Assembly: GCA_001464815.1 (NCBI GenBank)
Contig: LNDW01000019.1
Location: forward strand, 62,001-126,000
Source of the DNA: Betaproteobacteria bacterium Ga0077527
GTDB taxonomy: Bacteria; Pseudomonadota; Gammaproteobacteria; Burkholderiales; SG8-41
Direction of reading: 5' to 3'
DNA length: 64,000 nucleotides
Shown here: in pieces, positions 7,349 through 14,704 of the stretch
Position numbering within the stretch: the stretch's first letter is position 1
How the letters are laid out: each line of letters opens with the position of its first letter
The notes under the pieces: model-generated
Seen by the model: the letters and a program-made list of their open reading frames with translations, nothing else
Database searches by the model: none
Told to the model about the DNA's origin: nothing
Translations under genes and position numbers: made by a program

Positions 7349-8227
7349 ATGAAACACAAACCCGTAGGAGTGGCCGGTTGCGGCCTGATGGGGACCGCCT
7401 GTGGGCAACGGCTGCGTGGCGCAGGCCTCGAAGTGATCGCTTATGACATCGACGCCGCCAAGGCCGCTGCGCTGTCCGCAATCGGCGCCGGCACGGCGGC
7501 TTCGCTCGCCGAACTCGCCACCCGCTGCGATGCCGTGGTGATCGCAGTCTTCAACACCGACCAGGCCGAAGCCGCCTGTGACGCACTGGCCGCGGCCCGC
7601 CCTGCCGGCCTGCCGCCGCTGACCGCGGTCTGCGTCAGCACCTGCGACCCCGACCGCATCGCGGCGCTGGCCGCAAGGCTGCCCGCGGACCGCCTCAGTT
7701 TTGTTGAAATGCCGGTGTCCGGCACCAGCGACCAGACCGCGCGCGGCGATGCACTGGGCCTGGTCGGCGGCGATCCCGCCACCGCGGACCGCGTGAAACC
7801 CGTGCTCGACGCCATCTGCCCGCGCCGCCACCACCTCGGCGCCGCCGGCAACGGCGGCCGCGCCAAACTCGCGATCAACCTGATCCTCGGCATCAACCGC
7901 GCCGCACTCGCCGAAGGCCTGGTCTTCGCGCAACGCATGGGCCTGCCGCTGACACCCTTCCTCGGTGTGGCGAAAGACTCCGCCGCCTACTCGCAGATCA
8001 TGGATGTCAAAGGCGCGAAGATGATCGCCGGCGACTTCACGCCCCACGGCAAGATCGCGCAGACACTGAAGGATTTTTCGCTGATGCTCGAAGTCGCGGG
8101 AAAACTCAAACAGCAGTTGCCACTGGCCTCGACCTACACCGATATTGTCGAGGGCTGCATGAAAGCCGGTGAGGCTGAGCTGGATAATGCGGCGGTGATT
8201 CGGGAAATTGAGCGGCGGCACAACTAG
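7349..8227 (+). CDS. NAD(P)-dependent beta-hydroxyacid dehydrogenase family protein
   Basis: This 292-residue protein belongs to the 3-hydroxyisobutyrate/6-phosphogluconate dehydrogenase-like group, which oxidises beta-hydroxyacids or reduces the matching semialdehydes. The N terminus has the dinucleotide-binding pattern VGVAGCGLMGTACGQRL with an acidic residue (AYDID) at the end of the second strand. The substrate motif FVEMPVSGTSDQTARGD and the catalytic Lys in NGGRAKLAINLILG are present. The all-helical C-terminal domain follows. The ATG at 7349 is chosen because it begins just before the Rossmann fold. The exact substrate cannot be told. Confidence 0.85.
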   Translation: MKHKPVGVAGCGLMGTACGQRLRGAGLEVIAYDIDAAKAAALSAIGAGTAASLAELATRCDAVVIAVFNTDQAEAACDALAAARPAGLPPLTAVCVSTCDPDRIAALAARLPADRLSFVEMPVSGTSDQTARGDALGLVGGDPATADRVKPVLDAICPRRHHLGAAGNGGRAKLAINLILGINRAALAEGLVFAQRMGLPLTPFLGVAKDSAAYSQIMDVKGAKMIAGDFTPHGKIAQTLKDFSLMLEVAGKLKQQLPLASTYTDIVEGCMKAGEAELDNAAVIREIERRHN

Positions 8228-8241
8228 TCAAAATAGCCTCC

Positions 8242-8844
8242 ATGAACAACATCCGAGCTGCAACCATCACAGAAGCCAACCGTTCATCTGGTGAATGGGT
8301 TTTTATTGACCTCGGATTTGCAAGCCAAACAAAAAGCTGCGGGCTGCTTATTGGCGAGGGTGAAGCACAAACATTATCGTTTTCAGACCTTCAAAATGAG
8401 GTTTTACATCTCTGCAGCAAACAAGGTGCCCCACTAAATATCGTTCTCGAAGCACCCCTATCCGTCGCATTTGGTCCTAGTGGCAACCCTACCGGACGTT
8501 CTATCGAAAAACGCGACGGACAAGTTCGCTATTGGTATTTAGGGCTCGGTTGCAGCGTTCTCGTAGCGGCAACTTATCTCCTACGCTCGATGCATGAGCT
8601 TCCGCTTTCTCGTGAAGTACGTTTATTTGAAGGCTTGGTGTCGTTCAAGCAAAAGGGAACGCCCTCCTCGCACATTCAAGACGTCAGCGATCTTCGTGAA
8701 GTAGCATGGTTACAAAACAAATCAAAAGGACGGATCGTGCCGCCCGATGAACTCGCAGCAAACCGTGGAGATAGAGTCATTTCCGCCTTTCGGGTTGCCG
8801 GAATGGACTTTGGAGTTCCTCCCGTTATCGCCATAGGTGCCTAG
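8242..8844 (+). CDS. AT-richer orphan protein, possibly RNase H-like
   Basis: This 200-residue protein starts 14 bases after the dehydrogenase stop. I do not recognise it with confidence. Three features resemble DUF429-type, RNase H-like folds: an early strand with an acid (VFIDLGFASQ), a second acid before Ala-Pro-Leu (IVLEAPLSVAF) and a later EVRLFEG. There is no signal peptide or clear membrane helix. Its codon use is visibly AT-richer than its neighbours, and a copy of the dispersed repeat begins 44 bases after the stop, so it was probably acquired by transfer. A nuclease role is only a hypothesis. Confidence 0.6.
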   Translation: MNNIRAATITEANRSSGEWVFIDLGFASQTKSCGLLIGEGEAQTLSFSDLQNEVLHLCSKQGAPLNIVLEAPLSVAFGPSGNPTGRSIEKRDGQVRYWYLGLGCSVLVAATYLLRSMHELPLSREVRLFEGLVSFKQKGTPSSHIQDVSDLREVAWLQNKSKGRIVPPDELAANRGDRVISAFRVAGMDFGVPPVIAIGA

Positions 8845-8887
8845 AGCATTAGGCATCCACCGTTCTTGCCTCCCCTTGCGAACCGCC

Positions 8888-9090
8888 GAGCAGCGCAGGC
8901 GTGCCGGGAGTATTCGGCGAGCACTGTCTGAGCCCTCGCGCTTTTGCGAGGGCGAGTTGCGCAGCCGCCCGGCACGACGAGCAGCACAGGGAAGTCCGAA
9001 GGACCGGTAAGCCGGGGCGGCCTTTTCTTTGGTTACTTTCTTTTGGCCGCACAAAAGAAAGTAACCAGCCGCCGGGCTGCCCCCGGCGAA
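8888..9090 (+). repeat. Dispersed intergenic repeat, copy 2
   Basis: This copy matches 163-396. Its internal hairpin is perfect over 15 bp: GGTTACTTTCTTTTG (9031-9045) and CAAAAGAAAGTAACC (9052-9066) around GCCGCA. A shorter inverted pair, CCCTCGCGC and GCGAGGGCG, lies near its left end. The gap 8845-9201 contains this repeat, a REP-like hairpin and a terminator, but no gene. Confidence 0.8.
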
Positions 9091-9122
9091 CTTGAAGTTA
9101 CGCTCTTCTGCCACAATTTTCT

Positions 9123-9150
9123 TGATTCCGGCTTTCGCCGGAATGACGGC
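9123..9150. repeat. REP-like palindrome
   Basis: ATTCCGGC-TTTC-GCCGGAAT followed by GACGG. This matches the widespread type of short extragenic palindrome in proteobacteria that reads GATTCC-hairpin-GGAATGACG. Confidence 0.65.
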
Positions 9151-9151
9151 A

Positions 9152-9182
9152 TAAAAAAACGGCGCGGGATCACCGCGCCGTT
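9152..9182 (-). terminator. Terminator of the amidohydrolase gene
   Basis: On the minus strand a 10-bp stem, AACGGCGCGG and CCGCGCCGTT, around five bases is followed by seven T residues, about 20 bases after the stop at 9202. Confidence 0.85.
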
Positions 9183-9201
9183 GTATTAACGTGAAAAAGG
9201 C

Positions 9202-10710
9202 TCAGGCTTTTTTCGCGACGAAACCGTAGGCCATGTTGGTGCGCCCCGGCCCTTCCGTCTCGTAGGTTTCCTTGATCTGCGCCACGCGGTCGATGATGAT
9301 TTCGGCCTGCTGCCTCGGCGTCACACCGTAGAGCCGCGCGTTGTTGCCGCCGAAAATCGCGTTTTTCACCGCGCCGTCGGCCGCGCCCAGCGGCTTGTAA
9401 CCGTACTTCCGCTGCATCTCCTCCGGAATTTCGAGGCGGCGCAGGGCTTCGATCTGCCACTGCGGCGCGCCGGTCCACACCGCATCGGTGCCCCAGACCA
9501 CGTTGCTGGTGCCGAGGCCCTTGAGCAGCGTACCCATCACCGCAGCACCGAGGCGCGGGTTGGCGGTGGTGGTCCAGGCAAAGAGCTGACCCAGATCGCC
9601 ATAGACGTTTTTCACGCCGAATTTCTCGGGGATTTCGGCGAGGTCGGTGACCCATTCGATGCGGCCGGTTTTCTCGAAATGCTCCCATGCCGACTTCGGT
9701 GCGTTCGGACCGGTCCAGCGCCAGCCGGAGTGGTAGATCACGAAGTTGAGCTGCGGCCAGTCCTTCGCCGCCTTGCCCACATCTCGCACATCCGAATACT
9801 CGAGCAGGTGCGGGAAACTTTTCTCGACTTCCGGCGGGAACAGGCCCTTGTGCACGCAGACGTTCTTCAGGCTCGGATTGTCCTTGCTCCACTTCGCCAG
9901 TTTTTCGTAGAAGGGATACATCACCTTCTCGTCATCCAGGCGGAACGGCCACTTCGACAGGTGCTTGTTGGTGTTGTCGCCGATGGTGTAGCCCTTCCAC
10001 GAATCGGGCTTGAGCCGCGCCTGCTCCTCCTCGACCTTGTCCAGCCAGCCGGGGTGGCCGGGGGTGAAGATCGCGTGCGAGAACATGCGTTTGGTGCCCG
10101 ACTCCTTGTTGATCTTCTCGCGGGCGGCGTACTTCATGTCGTTGGTGAGGAAGGAAAACTTCGGGTCCACCGAATACGAGCCGCTGATGCAGGCGACCTT
10201 GGTGTCGCTGTCCATGAAGATTTCCTTGAAGTAGTTCGGAAACTTCAGGTCATCGATGGTCTGTTCCTTCTCGTTCAGGGAAATGTTCCAGCCGAGTTTG
10301 CCGACGGTGGCACGCTGCGCGACGAAGGTCTTGATCGGCGTGTCGTCACGCAGGAAGTGCGTGTGCATGTCCATCACGAACTGGTTTTTCAGCGCCTTCG
10401 CGCGCTCGTTGGCCATGTCCGGCGTCGCGGCCTCGGCCTTGCTCACCATGTAGAGCGGGCCGTAGGTCTCGTTCATCGCGACAAAGGCCGCGGCCATGCC
10501 GGCGGCGGACTGGAAAAAGCGCCGCCGCGACACACCCTGCTTTTTCGCCAGCTCGGCGCCGTATTCCTTGACCCTCGCCTCGAACTCGCGCTGCTTCCCG
10601 GTCTGCGGCGGCGGCATGTATTCGTCGCTGGAGACACACTGCACCGGAATCGGTGACGGAAAAATGGACTCGGCAGGCGCGACCTGCTCCAGTTCCTTGT
10701 CGCTGAGCAT
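9202..10710 (-). CDS. Tat-exported amidohydrolase-family protein
   Basis: This 502-residue protein is an amidohydrolase-2 type metal-dependent hydrolase or decarboxylase. Metal-binding candidates are the His pair in DMHTHF (residues 114-119), the His in VIYHSGW and the Asp in VVWGTDAVW. Unusually, a twin-arginine signal, SRRRFFQSAAGMAAAFVA, starts only at residue 61, after a long polar N-terminal region. The ATG at 10710 is fixed by AAGGAGG seven bases before it. A good terminator follows. The substrate is unknown; relatives act on carboxylated aromatic or muconate-like compounds. Confidence 0.85.
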   Translation of the reverse strand: MLSDKELEQVAPAESIFPSPIPVQCVSSDEYMPPPQTGKQREFEARVKEYGAELAKKQGVSRRRFFQSAAGMAAAFVAMNETYGPLYMVSKAEAATPDMANERAKALKNQFVMDMHTHFLRDDTPIKTFVAQRATVGKLGWNISLNEKEQTIDDLKFPNYFKEIFMDSDTKVACISGSYSVDPKFSFLTNDMKYAAREKINKESGTKRMFSHAIFTPGHPGWLDKVEEEQARLKPDSWKGYTIGDNTNKHLSKWPFRLDDEKVMYPFYEKLAKWSKDNPSLKNVCVHKGLFPPEVEKSFPHLLEYSDVRDVGKAAKDWPQLNFVIYHSGWRWTGPNAPKSAWEHFEKTGRIEWVTDLAEIPEKFGVKNVYGDLGQLFAWTTTANPRLGAAVMGTLLKGLGTSNVVWGTDAVWTGAPQWQIEALRRLEIPEEMQRKYGYKPLGAADGAVKNAIFGGNNARLYGVTPRQQAEIIIDRVAQIKETYETEGPGRTNMAYGFVAKKA

Positions 10711-10944
10711 GTAATTCCTCCTTGAAGCACTGGTGGGCGAACCGGTGGCGTGAGCCGATTTCACGGACTGCGGGCCTGCCGCTGCAGCGGCTTTTTACCC
10801 AAATCCCGCAGGCTTCAACCAGTGTGCGTGCCGTCCCTGCGGCTGTCAAACGATGGACCGTGAAGTCCGGAAAATGCTCCGGTCCTCTGGTATGGTTACT
10901 GCTTGCTGCGTGCAGCACACCATCCCGGCCATTGAAGGAAAACC

Positions 10945-11910
10945 ATGATCCTGCGCATCTCCAAGCTGTTCGCCAGCCTGTCATTGCTTGCAGCAACGGT
11001 GGTCCACGGCAACCCGTACCCCGAGAAACCGATCCGTCTGGTGGTGCCCTATCCCGCCGGCGCCAGCAACGAAATCATCGGCCGTGCCCTGGCCAACCGC
11101 CTGACCGAACAATTCGGCCGCAACGTGATTGTCGATACCCGGCCTGGTGGCGGCGGCCAGGTCGGCGCCGAGATCGTCGCCCGCTCGGCGCCCGATGGCT
11201 ACACGCTGCTGCTCGGCACCGCCGGACTGATCGCGATCAGCCCCCATGTCTACGCCAAACTGCCCTACACCCTCGGCGATTTCGCCGCAGTCAGCCTGTT
11301 TGCCAGCGTGCCGTACGTAATGGCGGTGCCAGCCGCACTGCCGGTTAAGGACGCACGCGAACTGGTGGCGCTATCGAAAAGCAAACCGGGCTGGTTCAAT
11401 TACGCCTCATCGGGCAACGCATCTGCACCGCATTTGTGCGGTGAGCAGCTTAAGCTGCTTGCTGGAGCCGACATGACCCACGTGCCGTACAAGGGCGGTG
11501 CTGCCGCGGTCGCCGATCTCGTCACCAATCAGGTGCAGCTCTACTGCGGCGGCATCCCGACGGTGCGCGCGCAGGTGCAGTCCGGACGCCTGAAAATCAT
11601 CGCCACCACCACGGCCCAGCGCAGCCGGCTGATGCCGGAACAATCCACGGTCGCAGAACAGGGCATCACCGGCTTCGAGGTCAATTCCTGGATGGCCCTG
11701 CTGGCACCGGCAAAAACGCCTGCGGTCGTGATCGACCGCCTGTATGCCGAAATTGCCAAGGCCATGCAGCGCAAGGACATGCAGGACTTCGTGCTCGCAC
11801 AGGGCGCGGAGCCGGTGGCGCTCGATCCAAAAACCACCGCGGCGCGATTCGCCGAGGAATCAGCACGTTGGGGCAAGGTCGCGCGCGCGGCGATGCTGCG
11901 CGTGGATTGA
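10945..11910 (+). CDS. Bug/TctC-family periplasmic substrate-binding protein
   Basis: This 321-residue receptor has a short signal peptide (LFASLSLLAATVVHG) and the family motifs YPEKPIRLVVPYPAGASNE, DTRPGGGGQVGAEIVA and THVPYKGGAAAVADL. The ATG at 10945 follows GAAGGAAAACC, a fair ribosome-binding site. Three bases after its stop comes the TauD-like gene, so the two form an operon, suggesting that the ligand may be linked to the reaction of that protein. No TctAB permease is present nearby. It is divergent from the amidohydrolase gene, with 234 bases between them that contain no clear promoter. Confidence 0.9.
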   Translation: MILRISKLFASLSLLAATVVHGNPYPEKPIRLVVPYPAGASNEIIGRALANRLTEQFGRNVIVDTRPGGGGQVGAEIVARSAPDGYTLLLGTAGLIAISPHVYAKLPYTLGDFAAVSLFASVPYVMAVPAALPVKDARELVALSKSKPGWFNYASSGNASAPHLCGEQLKLLAGADMTHVPYKGGAAAVADLVTNQVQLYCGGIPTVRAQVQSGRLKIIATTTAQRSRLMPEQSTVAEQGITGFEVNSWMALLAPAKTPAVVIDRLYAEIAKAMQRKDMQDFVLAQGAEPVALDPKTTAARFAEESARWGKVARAAMLRVD

Positions 11911-11912
11911 GG

Positions 11913-12638
11913 ATGACAACCCGTCCGGAATTCAAACCGTTGCACACGGACTTCGGTGCCGAGGTCGGGGGGCTTGATCTGCGCGACTCCGTCAACCCTG
12001 CCGCGCAACTGCTGCTGGTCCAGGCCCTGCGCGAGCACAGCCTGCTGCTGTTTCGCGCCCAGCCGCTGGTCGCGACCGACTTCCCGCGCATCGCCGCGAC
12101 GATCGGCCGGAATTGCTCGGAACTCAAACGCTATGAAACACCGGGCCCGTCACCGGACCAGGCCTGGCACTGTGTCGGGGCCATCGGCGGATCACCGGCC
12201 ACCGCCACGCTGCTCTGCTCGCGCGTTGCGCCGGCCAGCGGCGGGGGCATGGCCTTTGTCAGTACCCGCGCACTTTGGCAGCGTCTGCCACAAACACGGC
12301 GCCAGTCACTGGCCGCGCTGCGCGGCCGGCACAGCTTTCGCGCCGCACCCGGGCATGTCGAAAGCTTTCCTTTGCTCAACAGTCATGGCGGCGGCGCGCC
12401 GGCGCTTTTTGCCGGCTATCACCTGCGCGGCTTCGAGGACATGGCGGATGATCAGGCCGGACCCCTGATCGCAGAATTGATGACCGAGGCCACCAGGCCC
12501 GGTGCATGTTGCGAGATCGACCTTGCTGCGGGTGACGTGCTGCTGTGGGACAACTGGTCGCTGATGCACCGCGCCTGCGCCGTGACCTCCGGCGAGACCA
12601 GGGTGATCGAGGAAGTTTCGGTCTACGGCGACCCCTGA
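11913..12638 (+). CDS. TauD/TfdA-like protein with a broken HxD metal motif
   Basis: This 241-residue protein has the overall layout of the TauD/TfdA family of Fe(II)/2-oxoglutarate dioxygenases: an N-terminal FGAEVGGLDLRD, a central RVAPASGGG and a C-terminal DVLLWDNWSLMHRA with the distal His219 and a following Arg. In the family the first His is followed by x-Asp; here the sequence is WHCVG, so Asp is replaced by Val88 next to His86. The protein may be catalytically changed or dead. It is slightly shorter than typical (about 270-300). It starts three bases after the Bug gene. Confidence 0.75.
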   Translation: MTTRPEFKPLHTDFGAEVGGLDLRDSVNPAAQLLLVQALREHSLLLFRAQPLVATDFPRIAATIGRNCSELKRYETPGPSPDQAWHCVGAIGGSPATATLLCSRVAPASGGGMAFVSTRALWQRLPQTRRQSLAALRGRHSFRAAPGHVESFPLLNSHGGGAPALFAGYHLRGFEDMADDQAGPLIAELMTEATRPGACCEIDLAAGDVLLWDNWSLMHRACAVTSGETRVIEEVSVYGDP

Positions 12639-12661
12639 GAAAGCCGGGGCGCGGGTACGGC

Positions 12662-13081
12662 TTATTTGACGACCTGCAGCTTCGGACGCCCGCCGGGCGG
12701 TGTGTTGTCGGGTCGCGGATCCTCGGGTGGCGCCGCTGTTGCCGGTGTCGCCGACGTCACCGCAGGCCCGGAGGGTTCAGCCGGGAAGAACAGACCCTGT
12801 CCGTTCTCGCGGGCAAAAACACCCTGCACCGCGTTGATCGGAATCGAACACTCTCGCGATACCCCGCCAAAACGCGCGGCGAACTGGATCAGGTCGTTGC
12901 CTATGGTCAGCTTGTGGGTGGCGTCGTAGCCGATGTTGAGCACAATCTCGCCGTTCTTGACATGCTCCGGCGGCACCCGCGTGTTCTCATCCACCTTCAC
13001 CGAAAGGTACGGCGTGAGCCCGCTCTCGCAGGCCCATTCATGGATGGCGCGGATCAGGTAGGGCTTGGTGGAGCGCTCCAT
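12662..13081 (-). CDS. sspB: ClpXP specificity-enhancing factor SspB
   Basis: This 139-residue protein matches SspB, which tethers ssrA-tagged and some other substrates to ClpXP. The N-terminal dimer and peptide-binding domain reads KPYLIRAIHEWACESGLTPY (residues 4-24 region) followed by VLNIGYDATHKLTIGND and FAARFGGVSRECSIPI. The C-terminal tail is long, Pro- and Ala-rich and ends in a short basic hydrophobic motif (RPKLQVVK) of the kind that binds the ClpX zinc domain. The start at 13081 is chosen by homology; upstream codons lie in the hairpin repeat. It is downstream of sspA. Confidence 0.93.
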   Translation of the reverse strand: MERSTKPYLIRAIHEWACESGLTPYLSVKVDENTRVPPEHVKNGEIVLNIGYDATHKLTIGNDLIQFAARFGGVSRECSIPINAVQGVFARENGQGLFFPAEPSGPAVTSATPATAAPPEDPRPDNTPPGGRPKLQVVK

Positions 13082-13098
13082 GTCAGAACCGTACAGAG

Positions 13099-13187
13099 CG
13101 CAGAATGCAAAGTGCAAAGTGAAAACCCCGGCGCCTGAGCACGGCGGTCTTGCAACTCTGCACCCTGCACTGTGCACTGTGCATTGC
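13099..13187. repeat. Tandem-repeat hairpin A, between sspA and sspB
   Basis: The left arm contains AATGCAAAGTGCAAAGTG and the right arm CTGCACTGTGCACTGTGCATT. Each arm is made of 7-base units (GCAAAGT or GCACTGT), and the arms are imperfect inverted copies. It fills almost the whole gap between the two co-directional genes. Confidence 0.6.
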
Positions 13188-13787
13188 TTACTTCCGCATG
13201 ACCTTTTCCGACGCCGTCAGCGCGTCGATGTAGGCCGGGCGGCTGAACAGACGCTCGGCGTATTTCATCAGCGGCGCGGCCTGCTTGCCGAGCTGGATGC
13301 CGTAGTGGTCAAGCCGCCACAACAGCGGGGCAATCGCCACATCCAGCATTGAAAACTCGTCGCCGAGCATGTATTTCTGCTTGGCAAACACCGGCGCGAT
13401 CTGGGTCAGCGCGTCGCGAATCACCTGGCGGCCCTTGTCGGCCTGTTTCTGGGTGCCCTTCTCGATGTGCGGAATGTGACAGAACATCTCCAGTTCGAAG
13501 CGGAACAGGAACAGCCGCGCACGTGCGCGCATCACCGGATCGGCCGGCATCAGTTGCGGATGCGGGAAGCGGTCGTCGATGTATTCATTGATGATGTTCG
13601 ATTCGTAGAGAATCAGGTCGCGTTCGACCAGTACCGGCACCTGGTTGTACGGATTCATCACCGCCAGGTCTTCGGGTTTGTTGAAAAGATCAACGTCGAT
13701 GATCTGGAAATCCATGCCCTTTTCGTAGAGCACGAAGCGGCAGCGCTGGCTGAATGGGCAGGTGGTGCCCGAGTAGAGTGTCATCAT
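13188..13787 (-). CDS. sspA: Stringent starvation protein A
   Basis: This 199-residue protein has a glutathione S-transferase fold and matches SspA, an RNA polymerase-associated protein induced on starvation. The N-terminal thioredoxin-like domain begins TLYSGTTCPFSQRCRFVLYE and continues with NPYNQVPVLVERDLILYESN, followed by the helical domain (FRFELEMFCHIPHIEKG). As in other SspA proteins the GST catalytic residue is not obvious. It is followed by sspB after a 106-base gap holding a hairpin, and it lies downstream of petABC, the usual betaproteobacterial order. Confidence 0.93.
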   Translation of the reverse strand: MMTLYSGTTCPFSQRCRFVLYEKGMDFQIIDVDLFNKPEDLAVMNPYNQVPVLVERDLILYESNIINEYIDDRFPHPQLMPADPVMRARARLFLFRFELEMFCHIPHIEKGTQKQADKGRQVIRDALTQIAPVFAKQKYMLGDEFSMLDVAIAPLLWRLDHYGIQLGKQAAPLMKYAERLFSRPAYIDALTASEKVMRK

Positions 13788-13942
13788 GGTCGTTTATCCG
13801 TTGCGGAGCAGCGTGGGGAAACCGGCAATCAAAGCGTCAAAGCGGGAAAAATGCGGCGTTGGGTTGCGACATTCGCAGCGACCCAGAAAACGCGGGCCGT
13901 GACGCGGTCTACGCGCACGGCCCCGGGCTGCCTGAAAGGAAT

Positions 13943-14704
13943 CTAGTGGACGTCTTTCCAGTACTCCTTCTTAAGTGCATAAGCGAGCACGAACAGGAAG
14001 CCCAGCGCGAGCAGCACGAACATGCCGATGGTTTCGCGCTTGGCGCGACCGGGTTCGGCCATGAACACCAGGAAGTTGACCAGATCGGCGACGAACTGGT
14101 CGTATTCGACCGGGCTCAGCGTGCCGGGTTTGTCGAGCTTGAGCACCGGCTCCGCCTTCTCGTAACCCGCGCCCTGAACCTTGCGCTCGCCAAGCACCTG
14201 TTCGCCCTGCAGCTCCCACAGCACGTGCGGCATGCCAACGTTGGCAAAGACCGTGTTGTTCCAGCCGGTGGGCCGCTCGGCATCGCGGTAGTAACCCCTG
14301 AGGTAACTGTACAGCCAGTCGGCACCGCTGCCTGCGTGCGAGGAGCGCGAACGCGCGATCAGGGTCAGGTCGGGCGGCGCGCCGCCGAACCATTCCTTGG
14401 CATCCTTCGGGTCCATCGCGATCTTCATCAGGTCACCGACCTTGACCCCGGTGAACACCAGGTTGTCGAGGATCTGCTGGTCGGTAAGGCCGATGTCCTG
14501 CAGACGGTTGTAACGCATGAAGTTCGCGCTGTGGCAGTTCAGGCAGTAATTGACGAAATGCCGGGCGCCACGCTGCAGCGAGGCCTGGTCATCCGGATTG
14601 ATCGGCGCGCGGTCAAGCTTGACGTCGCCGCCGGCGGCAAAGGCCAGCAATGGCGCGAGCAGCAGAGCCGCAAGGGTTGTTTTGAGTGTTTTCATGGCGG
14701 CCAT
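13943..14704 (-). CDS. petC: Cytochrome c1 subunit of the bc1 complex
   Basis: This 253-residue protein is cytochrome c1. It has a signal peptide (MKTLKTTLAALLLAPLLAFA), the haem site CLNCH, the axial Met region (GMPHVLWELQGEQ) and a C-terminal membrane anchor (GMFVLLALGFLFVLAYALKKE). It carries electrons from the Rieske protein to soluble cytochrome c. The ATG at 14704 overlaps the cytochrome b stop as TGATG; an ATG at 14695 (MKTLK) gives a more typical signal peptide and may be the true start. It is the third gene of petABC. Confidence 0.95.
   Translation of the reverse strand: MAAMKTLKTTLAALLLAPLLAFAAGGDVKLDRAPINPDDQASLQRGARHFVNYCLNCHSANFMRYNRLQDIGLTDQQILDNLVFTGVKVGDLMKIAMDPKDAKEWFGGAPPDLTLIARSRSSHAGSGADWLYSYLRGYYRDAERPTGWNNTVFANVGMPHVLWELQGEQVLGERKVQGAGYEKAEPVLKLDKPGTLSPVEYDQFVADLVNFLVFMAEPGRAKRETIGMFVLLALGFLFVLAYALKKEYWKDVH

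Noticed and set aside
10778-10796. Terminator GCCGCTGCAGCGGC followed by five T residues
   Set aside because: The palindrome has no loop and lies between two divergent genes, where no + strand transcript is expected to end.
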